Source of the DNA: SVFI01 sp045535935 | GTDB taxonomy: Bacteria; Bacillota; Clostridia; Lachnospirales; Lachnospiraceae | Direction of reading: 5' to 3' | Length of the DNA stretch: 56,922 nt | Assembly (NCBI GenBank): GCA_045535935.1 | Contig: JAZSMO010000010.1 | Coordinates: 1 to 56,922, forward strand | Shown: positions 42,290 through 51,497 of the stretch, in pieces | Layout: every line of letters starts with the position of its first letter | Numbering within the stretch: position 1 is the stretch's first letter | The notes under the pieces: generated by a model | Database searches by the model: none | What the model was told of the DNA's origin: nothing | The model's input: the letters and a program-made list of their open reading frames with translations, nothing else | Made by a program: the position numbers and the translations under genes

Positions 42290-45121
42290 ATGGCGAAAAT
42301 TAAAGTACGTGAACTTGCAGAAGAGTTAAATATATCAAACGATGACGTAAAAGGATTTCTGGCAACAAAAGGAATCGAAGTAAAAAGAAGTGATTCCGGG
42401 GTAGATGAGGAAGCTGCGCAGGCGGTGAGAGCGAAATTCGGAAAGAAAGCGGAGGCACCGAAAGCGGAAACTCCAAAGGCAGAAGCACCGAAAGCAGAAG
42501 CACCGAAGGCAGAAGCACCGAAGGCAGAAGCTCCAAAGGCGGAAGCTCCGAAGGCAGAAGCACCGAAGGCGGAGGCTCCAAAGACAGAGGCGCCGAAAAA
42601 GAAGAAAAGCATTATTTTTGTCAGCAATCCGCAGAACAGCAGCATGGGACCAAAGCGTCCGCAGGGCGGTGGAAACAATCGTCCGCAGGGACAGGGCGGT
42701 GACAGAAACGGTTATGGACAGCGAAACAACAACGCTTCTCAGCCTTACAGACCGTTGCCGAAGCCGGTAATCAAACCGGTAGCGATTACACCGACACCGA
42801 AGCCACAGCCTATGAATCAGGGCAAGCCGAAGACAAAACCGGAGAGTGCAGCGGAGAATACAGCGGTTCAGACAGAGAGACCGGCGGAGACCATGCAGGC
42901 TTCAAGCGTGGATAGAAGAAATGATGGACAGAAGCGTTTTAATGACAGAGACAGAAAGCCTCAGTACGGAAAGGGCGGCGGAAATGAAGGAAGAGAAAAC
43001 AGAAATTACTCTGACAGACAGAGTGGTGGCGGTTTTAACCGTAGTGGCGGCGGTCATGGCGATGCGCAAGGTCGTGGCGGTAATTCAAGACCTTATGGCG
43101 GTAATGAGCGCGGTGCATACGGCGATGGAAGATCGCAGGGTGGATCACGCAAAAATCAGGGCGGTAAAGTTTCGTTCATTCCGGAAAGTCCGATAAAGGA
43201 TCAGGAAAAGCATCGCGACGACGAGAAGAGACGCAATAATCAGGACAGAGATAAGAGAAGTAAAAAAGATCACATCTACGAAGATGACAACGAGATGATG
43301 ATGAAAAATAAAAATAAAGCAGGACGCTTTATTAAACCGGAGAAGAAGGAGACCCCTCCTGAGGAGCAGATTAAGGTAATCACCATTCCGGAGACTATCA
43401 CAATCAAAGATTTGGCAGACAAAATGAAAATTCAGCCTTCTGCCATTGTGAAGAAGCTGTTTATGCAGGGCAAGATTGTGACAGTAAACCAGGAAGTGGA
43501 ATTCGAAACTGCAGAAGAAATTGCCATCGAATACGAGATTATCTGCGAGAAGGAAGTTCAGGTGGATGTCATCGAAGAGCTCCTGAAGGAAGAGGATGAA
43601 AATCCGGAAGATTTAGTTGCAAGACCACCGGTTATCTGTGTTATGGGTCACGTTGACCACGGTAAAACATCCCTTTTGGATGCTATCCGTGAGACAAATG
43701 TAACAGACCGTGAGGCCGGAGGTATCACACAGCACATCGGTGCTTATACAGTTACGACCAATGATCAGAAAATTACATTCCTTGATTCACCAGGTCATGA
43801 GGCGTTTACGGCGATGCGTATGCGCGGAGCCAACTCTACGGATATTGCAATTCTTGTAGTTGCAGCGGATGACGGTGTAATGCCACAGACAGTAGAGGCG
43901 ATTAACCATGCGAAAGCAGCAGGTATCGAAATTGTAGTTGCTGTCAACAAGATGGATAAACCAAGTGCCAATATCGATCGTGTAAAACAGGAGCTGACAG
44001 AGTATGAACTGATTCCTGCCGATTGGGGCGGAACGACCGAATTTGTTCCGGTTTCTGCGAAGACAGGAGAAGGTATCGATACACTCCTTGAGACGATTCT
44101 TTTGACGGCAGAAATTCTCGAACTCAAAGCAAATCCGAACAGACGTGCAAGAGGTCTTGTTGTGGAAGCTGAGCTTGACAAAGGACGTGGTCCGGTTGCG
44201 ACAGTTCTTGTGCAGAAGGGAACTCTTCATGTGGGTGATTTCGTATCTGCCGGAGCAGCACACGGTAAGGTAAGAGCTATGGTGGATGACAAGGGTCGCC
44301 GTGTAAAAGAAGCAGGTCCTTGTACACCGGTTGAGATTTTAGGTCTCTCCGATGTGCCGAATGCAGGAGAAATCCTTATTGCTCATGAAAATGATAAGAC
44401 AGCCAAGAATTTTGCAGAAACATTCGTGGCACAGAATAAAGTGAAGAAACTGGAAGAGACTAAGAGTAAGATGTCTCTGGACGATCTCTTTACACAGATT
44501 CAGGCAGGTAACCTGAAAGAACTCAACCTGATTATCAAGGCTGACGTTCAGGGTAGTGTGGAAGCGGTAAAACAGAGTCTTCTGAAACTTTCCAACGAGG
44601 AAGTAGTCGTGAAATGTATCCACGGCGGTGTAGGTGCCATCAACGAGTCTGACGTTATCCTGGCGAGTGCATCCCAGGCAATTATCATCGGTTTCAATGT
44701 AAGACCGGATGCAATGGCAAAGGCGACAGCAGAGCGCGAGGGCGTGGATGTCAGACTTTACAAAGTTATTTATCAGGCAATCGAGGATGTGGAAGCTGCC
44801 ATGAAGGGTATGCTGGATCCGGTCTTCGAAGAAAAAGTAATCGGTCATGCGGAAGTAAGACAGATCTTCAAGGCGTCCGCAATCGGAAATATTGCGGGTT
44901 CTTATGTGCTTGACGGTATGTTCCAGAGAGGATGTAAGGTGCGTATTACAAGAGAAGGCGAGCAGATCTTCGAAGGTGAACTTGCATCACTGAAACGTTT
45001 CAAGGATGACGTGAAGGAAGTAAAAGCCGGATTTGAGTGCGGTCTTGTATTTGAAGGATTTGACCAGATGCAGGAGCTTGATATTGTAGAAGCTTATATT
45101 ATGGTAGAAGTACCAAGATAG
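42290..45121 (+). CDS. infB: Translation initiation factor IF-2
   Basis: The 943-residue protein has the IF2 N-terminal domain (IKVRELAEELNISNDDVKGF), a long low-complexity region and the GTPase core. The low-complexity part includes nine tandem PKAEA-type repeats (42458-42592), then a Gly/Arg/Asn-rich stretch to about residue 350. The G motifs are GHVDHGKTSLLDAIR (about residue 450), DSPGHEAFTAM, NKMD and SAKTGEG. IF-2 C-terminal domains follow. It brings initiator tRNA to the ribosome. AGGAGG-like GGAGG precedes the ATG. The size is at the long end for Firmicutes because of the repeats. Confidence 0.97.
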   Translation: MAKIKVRELAEELNISNDDVKGFLATKGIEVKRSDSGVDEEAAQAVRAKFGKKAEAPKAETPKAEAPKAEAPKAEAPKAEAPKAEAPKAEAPKAEAPKTEAPKKKKSIIFVSNPQNSSMGPKRPQGGGNNRPQGQGGDRNGYGQRNNNASQPYRPLPKPVIKPVAITPTPKPQPMNQGKPKTKPESAAENTAVQTERPAETMQASSVDRRNDGQKRFNDRDRKPQYGKGGGNEGRENRNYSDRQSGGGFNRSGGGHGDAQGRGGNSRPYGGNERGAYGDGRSQGGSRKNQGGKVSFIPESPIKDQEKHRDDEKRRNNQDRDKRSKKDHIYEDDNEMMMKNKNKAGRFIKPEKKETPPEEQIKVITIPETITIKDLADKMKIQPSAIVKKLFMQGKIVTVNQEVEFETAEEIAIEYEIICEKEVQVDVIEELLKEEDENPEDLVARPPVICVMGHVDHGKTSLLDAIRETNVTDREAGGITQHIGAYTVTTNDQKITFLDSPGHEAFTAMRMRGANSTDIAILVVAADDGVMPQTVEAINHAKAAGIEIVVAVNKMDKPSANIDRVKQELTEYELIPADWGGTTEFVPVSAKTGEGIDTLLETILLTAEILELKANPNRRARGLVVEAELDKGRGPVATVLVQKGTLHVGDFVSAGAAHGKVRAMVDDKGRRVKEAGPCTPVEILGLSDVPNAGEILIAHENDKTAKNFAETFVAQNKVKKLEETKSKMSLDDLFTQIQAGNLKELNLIIKADVQGSVEAVKQSLLKLSNEEVVVKCIHGGVGAINESDVILASASQAIIIGFNVRPDAMAKATAEREGVDVRLYKVIYQAIEDVEAAMKGMLDPVFEEKVIGHAEVRQIFKASAIGNIAGSYVLDGMFQRGCKVRITREGEQIFEGELASLKRFKDDVKEVKAGFECGLVFEGFDQMQELDIVEAYIMVEVPR
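42458..42592 (+). repeat. 15-bp tandem repeat coding PKAEA in infB
   Basis: Nine in-frame copies of a 15-base unit, near CCGAAGGCAGAAGCA, code for PKAEA or close variants (PKAET, PKTEA). Third-position changes between copies show they are not fully identical. The number may vary between strains. Confidence 0.9.
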
Positions 45122-45129
45122 GAAATATT

Positions 45130-45531
45130 ATGAGAAAAAACAGTGTAAAAAATACCCGTATCAACGGGGAAGTTATGCGTGCACTTGCTGATATTATCCG
45201 CGGAGAAATCAAAGATCCGCGGATCAGCGAGTTGACAAGTGTAGTTGCAGTGGAAGTGGCTCCGGATTTGAAAACATGCAAGGCGTGGATTTCGGTGTTC
45301 GGAGACGAGCAGAAGATTGCCGATACCCTTGCAGGACTGACAAGTGCAGAAGGATTTATCCGTTCCAAACTTGCAAAGAAAATCAATCTTCGAAACACTC
45401 CGCAGATCACATTTATTATGGACCAGTCCATTGCTTACGGTGTGAGCATGTCAAAGAAGATTGATGAAGTGAACAAGAATCTCGTGCGCGAGGAAGAGGA
45501 AGCACAGGTAGAACCGGAAACGGAAGAATAG
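45130..45531 (+). CDS. rbfA: 30S ribosome-binding factor A
   Basis: The 133-residue protein has the RbfA KH-like fold with INGEVMRALADIIRGEIKDP, then ISVFGDEQKIADTLAGL and TFIMDQSIAYGVSM. It helps late 16S rRNA processing and 30S maturation, especially in the cold. It is 8 bases after infB, with GGAAAT as a weak ribosome binding site, and has an acidic tail. Confidence 0.95.
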   Translation: MRKNSVKNTRINGEVMRALADIIRGEIKDPRISELTSVVAVEVAPDLKTCKAWISVFGDEQKIADTLAGLTSAEGFIRSKLAKKINLRNTPQITFIMDQSIAYGVSMSKKIDEVNKNLVREEEEAQVEPETEE

Positions 45532-45539
45532 GTAACAGT

Positions 45540-46514
45540 ATGATAGATATTGTAAAAGAATGCGAAGGAGCCGCTTTGATCGGAATTGCCGGACATGTCA
45601 ATCCGGACGGCGATTGCGTAGGATCTGTCATGGCTTTGTGGCAGTTTTTGAAGAAAGTTTTTCCGCAGGTGCAGGTCGATGTTATGATTGAACAGCCCCC
45701 GGCGATCTTTGACTTTGTCTGTGGCGTTTCCGAAATCGTGACAGATTATTCCGCAGAGAAAGCATATGATGTCATGATTGTGGCAGATACGGTACCGGAT
45801 CGTTGCGGCGATGCAATCAAATACATCGAGACGGCAAAAAAGGTGATCAATATTGACCACCATATCAGCAATCAGGGCGGATGTGACGTAGACCATATCG
45901 TTCCGGATGCCAGCTCGGCAGCGGAAGTGGTTTACGAGTTGATTGCGCAAAAAGAGGAATATAAAAAATTCATCGACAGGGAAATGGCGCAGACACTTTA
46001 TATCGGTATTATTCATGACAGCGGAGTGATGCAGTATTCCAACACGTCGCCGAAGACGCTTCGGATTGTGGCAGATCTGATCGGGTACGGATTTGATTTC
46101 CCAAAACTGATCGATGAGACCTTCTATGAAAAAACCGAGGTGCAGTCAAAGCTTCTCGGGAAAGCATTGATGGATGCATATACACTCATGAATGGCAGAG
46201 TAATGGTATCCATGACGGATATCGCGACACTCCGAGAATACGGAGCAGATAAAAAAGATTTGTCCGGAATTGTCAATCAGCTGCGCATCGTAAAAGGTGT
46301 CGATGTTGCGGTTTATATTTATGAAGTGGGAGAAAATTTCTACAAAGTCAGTATGCGTTCATGCACGGATGACATTGATGTGTCAAAAGTTTCCGCACAT
46401 TTCGGCGGCGGCGGACATGTGCGTGCAGCGGGATGCAATATGGACGGTACGTATGAAGAAATCGTAAAAAATCTGACGGAGCAGCTCGCTCTTCAGATGG
46501 AGGATGGCAGATGA
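45540..46514 (+). CDS. nrnA: DHH family phosphoesterase NrnA (nanoRNase / pAp phosphatase)
   Basis: The 324-residue protein has the DHH motifs: GHVNPDGDCVGS near residue 18, VADTVPDRCGD, VINIDHHISNQ and HDSGVMQYSN. The DHHA1 domain ends with FGGGGHVRAAGC. It degrades short RNAs (2-5 nt) and 3'-phosphoadenosine 5'-phosphate. Its place between rbfA and truB is the common one in Firmicutes. It overlaps truB by four bases (ATGA). Confidence 0.93.
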   Translation: MIDIVKECEGAALIGIAGHVNPDGDCVGSVMALWQFLKKVFPQVQVDVMIEQPPAIFDFVCGVSEIVTDYSAEKAYDVMIVADTVPDRCGDAIKYIETAKKVINIDHHISNQGGCDVDHIVPDASSAAEVVYELIAQKEEYKKFIDREMAQTLYIGIIHDSGVMQYSNTSPKTLRIVADLIGYGFDFPKLIDETFYEKTEVQSKLLGKALMDAYTLMNGRVMVSMTDIATLREYGADKKDLSGIVNQLRIVKGVDVAVYIYEVGENFYKVSMRSCTDDIDVSKVSAHFGGGGHVRAAGCNMDGTYEEIVKNLTEQLALQMEDGR

Positions 46515-47461
46515 ACGGTATCATAAACGTGTACAAGGAAAAAGGATATACCTCACACGATGTGGTAGCAAAGCTGCGTGGGATTCTCAGACAGAAAAAA
46601 ATAGGGCACACCGGAACGCTGGATCCACAGGCGGAGGGTGTGCTTCCTGTATGTTTGGGCAATGCGACCAGACTTTGTGATCTTTTGACTGATAAGACAA
46701 AAGAATATGAAGCAGTGCTCCGGCTCGGAGTCACGACCGATACCCAGGACATGACAGGTAGTGTTCTGTCCGAGGCGCCGGTCACCGTGTCAGAAGATGA
46801 CATAATATATATTATGTCGACCTTTAAAGGGAAAATCATGCAGGTTCCGCCGATGTATTCGGCATTGAAAGTGGACGGACGCAAACTTGTGGATCTTGCC
46901 AGAGAAGGGATAGAAGTAGAGCGTAAAGCGAGAGAAATCGAGATTTACGAGCTTGAAATACTCGAGGTGAAACTTCCGCTTGTGCGTTTTCACGTGAATT
47001 GTTCGAAAGGAACCTATATTCGCACACTATGTCAGGATATCGGAGAGAAAGCCGGATGCGGCGGAGCAATGGAGAGTCTTCTTCGGACGCGCGTGGACCG
47101 TTTCGGGGTTGCGGATGCATTGACGCTGGATCAGATTGAGCAGGTGCGTGATGAACAGAGACTGGAAGAGATTTTGTATCCGGTGGATGAGGTGTTTTTA
47201 CATCTTCCGGCTGTGGCGGTCAAAAATGAATTCCGCAAGGTGATTGATAACGGAAACAGTTTGTATCCGAAGATGTATACGCCGCGAGTGGAATTTTTTG
47301 TAGATGCAAACAAAACGCCGGCGCAGATCCGTGTATATAATGAAGACGGGATATTTTACGGAATCTATGTTTTTGATCCGGAGCGCAGACGTTTTAAACC
47401 ATACAAGATGTTTCTTGACAAAGAAGCACTGAAGGAAAAGTACGGGAAAGAATATTTTTAG
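46511..47461 (+). CDS. truB: tRNA pseudouridine(55) synthase
   Basis: The 316-residue protein has GIINVYKEKGYTSHDVV at the start and the catalytic Asp in HTGTLDPQAEGVLPVCLG near residue 39. VPPMYSALKVDGRKLVDLAR and CSKGTYIRTLCQDIG follow. It makes pseudouridine at position 55 of the T loop in most tRNAs. The overlap with nrnA implies coupled translation. Confidence 0.96.
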   Translation: MNGIINVYKEKGYTSHDVVAKLRGILRQKKIGHTGTLDPQAEGVLPVCLGNATRLCDLLTDKTKEYEAVLRLGVTTDTQDMTGSVLSEAPVTVSEDDIIYIMSTFKGKIMQVPPMYSALKVDGRKLVDLAREGIEVERKAREIEIYELEILEVKLPLVRFHVNCSKGTYIRTLCQDIGEKAGCGGAMESLLRTRVDRFGVADALTLDQIEQVRDEQRLEEILYPVDEVFLHLPAVAVKNEFRKVIDNGNSLYPKMYTPRVEFFVDANKTPAQIRVYNEDGIFYGIYVFDPERRRFKPYKMFLDKEALKEKYGKEYF

Positions 47462-47462
47462 T

Positions 47463-48395
47463 ATGAAATTAATTGCAGGAACAACGGATTTTAAAATTGA
47501 AGAAGGATGTGCGGTGGCAATCGGTAAGTTCGATGGAATCCACAGAGGACATAAGCGTTTGCTGCGGGAAATTTTTGATGCAAAAAAGCTCGGACTTAAG
47601 ACGGCGGTATTTACCTTTGACCCATCGCCTGCGGTGTTTTTCCAGGGAGACGGTGTTAAGGAACTGATGACACGCGAGGAAAAAAGGATTGCATTTGCAC
47701 AGATGGGCATTGATTATTTGGTGGAATATCCGTTCTGTAAAGAGACTGCAGCGGTGATGGCGGAGGATTATGTAAACCAATTCCTTTTGGAGAAGATGAA
47801 TGCACGGTTTATCGCAGCGGGAGAGGATGTGTCGTTCGGAAACCGCGGCGCAGGGAATGCGAAGATCCTTAGCGAGATCGCACGCAGTCGCGGTGTGCAG
47901 GTTCGCATCATACCAAAACTATGCCATAATGGAAGAGATATAAGTTCTACCTATGTCAGAAGCGAGGTGGAGATGGGGAATATGGAGCTGGTAACCAAGC
48001 TGTTGGACGAGCCGTTTTTTATCAGCGGAAGAGTGGAGCGTGGAAACCGCATCGGACACAAGCTCGGTATGCCGACGGTCAATCTTCATCCGCAACCGCA
48101 GAAAATCATGCCGCCGGGTGGGGTGTATTTTTCAACGGTCACCTATGGTGAGCAGACTTTTTATGGTGTGACTAACATCGGCTATAAACCGACCGTGGAG
48201 TCACCGGACGGAACTGCAAACCGATTGGGAGTCGAAACGTATATTTATGATTTTGATGAAGACATTTATGAAAAAGACATCGTCGTACATCTTCATCATT
48301 ATGAGCGCGGCGAGAAAAAATTTGAAAGCCTGGATGAGCTGAAAGAGGCCATTGCGGCCGATGTGAAAAAAGGGAAAGAATATTTTGGGATATAA
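47463..48395 (+). CDS. ribF: Bifunctional riboflavin kinase / FAD synthetase
   Basis: The 310-residue protein has the N-terminal nucleotidyl transferase domain (VAIGKFDGIHRGHKRLL near residue 20; YVRSEVEMGNMELVTKLL) and the C-terminal riboflavin kinase domain (GNRIGHKLGMPTVNLHP, then PPGGVYFSTVT and NIGYKPTVE). It makes FMN and FAD from riboflavin. It is the last gene of the nusA operon and is followed by a terminator. Confidence 0.96.
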   Translation: MKLIAGTTDFKIEEGCAVAIGKFDGIHRGHKRLLREIFDAKKLGLKTAVFTFDPSPAVFFQGDGVKELMTREEKRIAFAQMGIDYLVEYPFCKETAAVMAEDYVNQFLLEKMNARFIAAGEDVSFGNRGAGNAKILSEIARSRGVQVRIIPKLCHNGRDISSTYVRSEVEMGNMELVTKLLDEPFFISGRVERGNRIGHKLGMPTVNLHPQPQKIMPPGGVYFSTVTYGEQTFYGVTNIGYKPTVESPDGTANRLGVETYIYDFDEDIYEKDIVVHLHHYERGEKKFESLDELKEAIAADVKKGKEYFGI

Positions 48396-48414
48396 AATAG
48401 CCAGCAGAAATTCA

Positions 48415-48452
48415 AAAGGCCCGGAGGCATATATGCACCGGGACTTTTTTTG
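48415..48452. terminator. Bidirectional terminator between ribF and the editing protein
   Basis: GGCCCGG and CCGGGAC arms around an inner GCAT/ATGC stem form a strong hairpin, with AAAA before and a T run after. It serves the converging genes ribF (plus) and alaX (minus). Confidence 0.85.
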
Positions 48453-48455
48453 CTT

Positions 48456-49643
48456 TTATTGAAACAAATGGGTAATCTCGTTCTTTTCACCTCCGACACT
48501 TCCTTGTATCATCGAAGCATTTCCGCCGCATTTGGCACCGGCTTCGGCGCGGAGTTTTTGGGCGATTTCATTGCAATCCAAGTGCTTGCTTCCGACAATG
48601 AACCGATAATTGTTTTCGGAACCGGAGAAGATGGCACAGTAGCCTTCATAGCGTCCGGTCAGGTCATTGACGGCATTTCGGATGGCGATATTGTCTGTAA
48701 TGTCCGTAAAAAGAATAGCGTGTGCAGACTCGGACGGCGCAGGAAGCGCATCCAGTGCCATGGATAGACATTTGGTCTGCAATGTATTTGCTGTTTCTTT
48801 GAGAGACAGATTTTCGGTTTTCAGTTTCTCGAACGCCGCCACTGCCTGTTCCTGTTTGACCGACATGGCTTGGGCGATGGAAGTAATGCTTTGGTGTTTT
48901 TCATAATAATCATTGAGTGCGCGTTCGCCGCAGAGAATGGTGAGGCGAACGCCGCCCTTATAGCTCCCGGCACTGACAATTTTTATCAGGCCGATTTGGC
49001 CTGTAGTTTCCGTATGGGGTGCACAGCATGCACAGACATCGACACCGGGAATTGTGACGATACGCACCTGACCGTCGATTTCGATTTTGCTGCGGTAGGA
49101 GAGGGCGGAAAGTTCATCGCCGGTCGGATAACTGATTTCAATCGGAAGATTGAGCCAGATAACCCGGTTGGCTTCAAGTTCAATGTCGCGAAGCTGCGAA
49201 CCTGTGAGAATTCCGTCAAAGTCCATTGTGACTTCGCGTGTGCTTAGATGAAAGCCAACATTGTTGTAGCCAAAGCGCGTATGTATGATTCCGGAGAGAA
49301 TATGTTCGCCGGAATGCTGTTGCATAAAGTCAAAACGCTGCTGCCAGTCTACATGTCCTTCAACGGTTTCACCGACAGGAACAGGCTCCTTTACAATATG
49401 ATAGATCAGGTCATTTTCAATCTGTACATCTAAAACTTCCTGTCCGTCCAATGTTCCGATATCCGCAGATTGTCCGCCTTCCTCTGGGAAGAAAGCAGTG
49501 GCGTCGAGAAGTACGCGGTAGAGAGGGTCTCTTTTGTCGCCGGCAGATTTTGAGTTGTTCTGCGGAGTGGATAATTCGCACGAAACAACAGTCGCTTTAA
49601 AATGTGTCATATGGATATCTTCATAAAATAATTTTCTTGTCAT
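48456..49643 (-). CDS. Alanyl-tRNA editing protein (AlaX family, DHHA1 type)
   Basis: The ATG at 49643 follows GGAG at good spacing and starts TRKLFYEDIHMTHF; the longer frame lacks a site. The 395-residue protein has the editing-domain zinc motifs HSGEH and CCAPH. Its C-terminal DHHA1 domain ends with AEAGAKCGGNASMIQGSVGG. It hydrolyses mischarged Ser- or Gly-tRNA(Ala) as a stand-alone copy of the AlaRS editing domain. It is alone on the minus strand and converges with ribF. Confidence 0.93.
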   Translation of the reverse strand: MTRKLFYEDIHMTHFKATVVSCELSTPQNNSKSAGDKRDPLYRVLLDATAFFPEEGGQSADIGTLDGQEVLDVQIENDLIYHIVKEPVPVGETVEGHVDWQQRFDFMQQHSGEHILSGIIHTRFGYNNVGFHLSTREVTMDFDGILTGSQLRDIELEANRVIWLNLPIEISYPTGDELSALSYRSKIEIDGQVRIVTIPGVDVCACCAPHTETTGQIGLIKIVSAGSYKGGVRLTILCGERALNDYYEKHQSITSIAQAMSVKQEQAVAAFEKLKTENLSLKETANTLQTKCLSMALDALPAPSESAHAILFTDITDNIAIRNAVNDLTGRYEGYCAIFSGSENNYRFIVGSKHLDCNEIAQKLRAEAGAKCGGNASMIQGSVGGEKNEITHLFQ

Positions 49644-49724
49644 ATCGTAGTCTCCGTGAGTTTCAGTTTCTTTTCCTATCTTAATATAAATGCTTCCGGC
49701 GGGCAAGTGAAAAACATACCGGAA

Positions 49725-50060
49725 TCAAGGCTCTGTTTGTACATCCAATATGTCATCAAAAGATATTTTGGTATTCACAATCTGTAGCAATCGACAGGTC
49801 GTGTCAATGCGCGCAACCAGTCCGGTTGTTTTAAGATACTCATCCTGATGAAAATAGACAACGGTCGCCATTCTGCCTTTTTTTAACAACTGCATTTTGC
49901 GGTCAAGCTCTTCTGACATCTCCGGGGAAAGTTCCACTTTTGGGACGATGATTTTTTCCTTGGCGGCGAGAGCTTCCGGGAGACCCTTCAGTGCAGCAAA
50001 AGGCATGAATTGTTTCGCTCTGTCTGCGACAGACATTTTGTTTTTAGGTTTCGATGCCAC
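49725..50060 (-). CDS. YolD-like protein
   Basis: The GTG at 50060 follows CGGAGG; it overlaps the end of the polymerase gene by 17 bases. The 111-residue protein has the YolD-like pattern: SVADRAKQFMPFAALKGLPE, then a helix with Glu/Leu, TVVYFHQDEYLKTTGLVARI and KISFDDILDV. These genes are often next to a Y-family polymerase of the UvrX/YqjW kind in Firmicutes. The partner role is not known. It would be made from the same SOS-controlled transcript as the polymerase. Confidence 0.85.
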   Translation of the reverse strand: MASKPKNKMSVADRAKQFMPFAALKGLPEALAAKEKIIVPKVELSPEMSEELDRKMQLLKKGRMATVVYFHQDEYLKTTGLVARIDTTCRLLQIVNTKISFDDILDVQTEP

Positions 50061-51315
50061 TTCGATGTCCTCCGATCTGCGCATTGCGTTCGCGTGTGGT
50101 TGCATGTTCTTCCAAATTCATTCCTTTTAAAATCGCATTTTTTCCGTATTTGTGCTTAATGGAAAGCACGGCCTCCTGGATTTTGCGGTTCTTTTCGAGA
50201 CTTTCTGCATCTGTGAAAAAATTGTATTGGTGAAACTCCTCCGGGATGACATGGTTGAAGGTCATCGTCACCCGCTTGATGGAAAGTGAGCGGTTCACAA
50301 TCCTTTCGTAGAGCTTTTCAACCGCAGGAACAATTAAAATATCTGCACTCGTCTCATCATCGAGAGATATGGTTCCGTGCGCTGGAGCAGCACCCAGACG
50401 GTTGTCATATCCGATGTGCAATGTGACGGACTTGGTGACGAGTCCTTTTTCCACAAGATCAAGACAAAGCAGGTCTGCCATTTCTTTTACGATTAATTTT
50501 CCGGCCTCAAAATCATATGAACAGGCCAGTACTTGACCGCTGGAAAGGCAGTTGCTCTGTGCGCGGTAGGATTTGATATCGGCGATCGTGACCGGCTCTC
50601 GTCCCCATGCATGATCGATGAGAAGCTCTGCGTCAATACCGAACATGTGATATAGAAGATCTTCGTCTGCCTGCGCCACATCGCCCATCGTGTAAATTCC
50701 GTGGCTTTCCAGCTTGCGGGAAGTACCTTTCCCGATGCGCCAAAAGTCGGTGAGAGGCTTGTGGTTCCAAAGCGTCTCGCAGTAGCTCTCTTCGGTGAGC
50801 TCACCGACAAAGTCATCTGCATGTTTGGCGGTGATATCGAGTGCAACTTTGGTCAGATATAAATTCGGGCCGATACCGCAGGTGGCCCGAATGCCAAGGT
50901 TTACATAAATCTCTTCCAGAATGGCTTTGCCAAGCTGACGCGCAGACATATCATAGAGGGTCAGATAGTCCGTCACATCCATGAACGCTTCATCAATAGA
51001 GTAGACGTGAATGTCTTCCCTGGCAATGTATTTCAGGTATATGCTGTAAATCTCAGCTGCGTAATCAATGTAAAGCTGCATCCGGGGAACGGCTGCAATA
51101 TATTTAACATGCTTCGGAATCTCGAAGATTCGGCAACGGTTGGAGATGCCGAGAGCCTTCATGGCCGGTGTGATGGCAAGACAGATGGTCTTTTCCGTGC
51201 GGGAAAGATCGGCGACCACCAGATTGGTCGTCATCGGGTCAAGTCCGCGCTCCACACATTCCACCGAAGCGTAGAAAGATTTCAGATCAATACATAGATA
51301 AGTTCGTTTTCGCAC
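50044..51315 (-). CDS. Y-family DNA polymerase (UvrX/DinB-like)
   Basis: I place the start at the GTG at 51315 (AAAGGCGG at 7 bases), giving 423 residues; the longer frame would run through the promoter. The protein has YLCIDLKSFYASVECVERGL with the first metal Asp, VYSIDEAFMDVTDYL with the second acidic pair, HhH-like DFWRIGKGTSRKLESHGIYT, and a little-finger domain. The N-terminal sequence (DLKSFYASVEC) is of the clostridial UvrX/UmuC-like branch. It copies past DNA damage. An SOS box and promoter lie upstream. Confidence 0.93.
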   Translation of the reverse strand: MRKRTYLCIDLKSFYASVECVERGLDPMTTNLVVADLSRTEKTICLAITPAMKALGISNRCRIFEIPKHVKYIAAVPRMQLYIDYAAEIYSIYLKYIAREDIHVYSIDEAFMDVTDYLTLYDMSARQLGKAILEEIYVNLGIRATCGIGPNLYLTKVALDITAKHADDFVGELTEESYCETLWNHKPLTDFWRIGKGTSRKLESHGIYTMGDVAQADEDLLYHMFGIDAELLIDHAWGREPVTIADIKSYRAQSNCLSSGQVLACSYDFEAGKLIVKEMADLLCLDLVEKGLVTKSVTLHIGYDNRLGAAPAHGTISLDDETSADILIVPAVEKLYERIVNRSLSIKRVTMTFNHVIPEEFHQYNFFTDAESLEKNRKIQEAVLSIKHKYGKNAILKGMNLEEHATTRERNAQIGGHRSGIET

Positions 51316-51384
51316 AATCACACCGCCTTTCTGTTTTGATGTGAAAATAAGGGTTGTGCATATAGTTTTCGCAACGTAGTAGAA

Positions 51385-51413
51385 ATTATAACACACGAAC
51401 ATATGTTTGTTAA
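51385..51413 (-). promoter_or_regulatory. SOS-controlled promoter of the Y-family polymerase pair
   Basis: On the minus strand, TTAACA and TATAAT (51390-51385) are 17 bases apart. Between them, at 51396-51409, lies CGAACATATGTTTG, one base from the Firmicutes LexA box CGAAC-N4-GTTCG. LexA bound here would cover the promoter. This is the expected control for a damage-inducible polymerase. Confidence 0.85.
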
Positions 51414-51497
51414 TATTTTTGTTATTACATAACACAAAAAATTAAAATAGTGTATAATGAATGCAGGATATATTTTCAATCAAATGAGGTAAAAAAC

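Noticed and set aside
42163..42678. Antisense reading frame with repeated GASAF units opposite infB
   Set aside because: It is the mirror of the PKAEA repeat in infB, with no ribosome binding site or promoter.
48450..49433. Plus-strand reading frames opposite the alanyl-tRNA editing gene
   Set aside because: They are frames opposite an intact AlaX-type protein that holds all zinc motifs.
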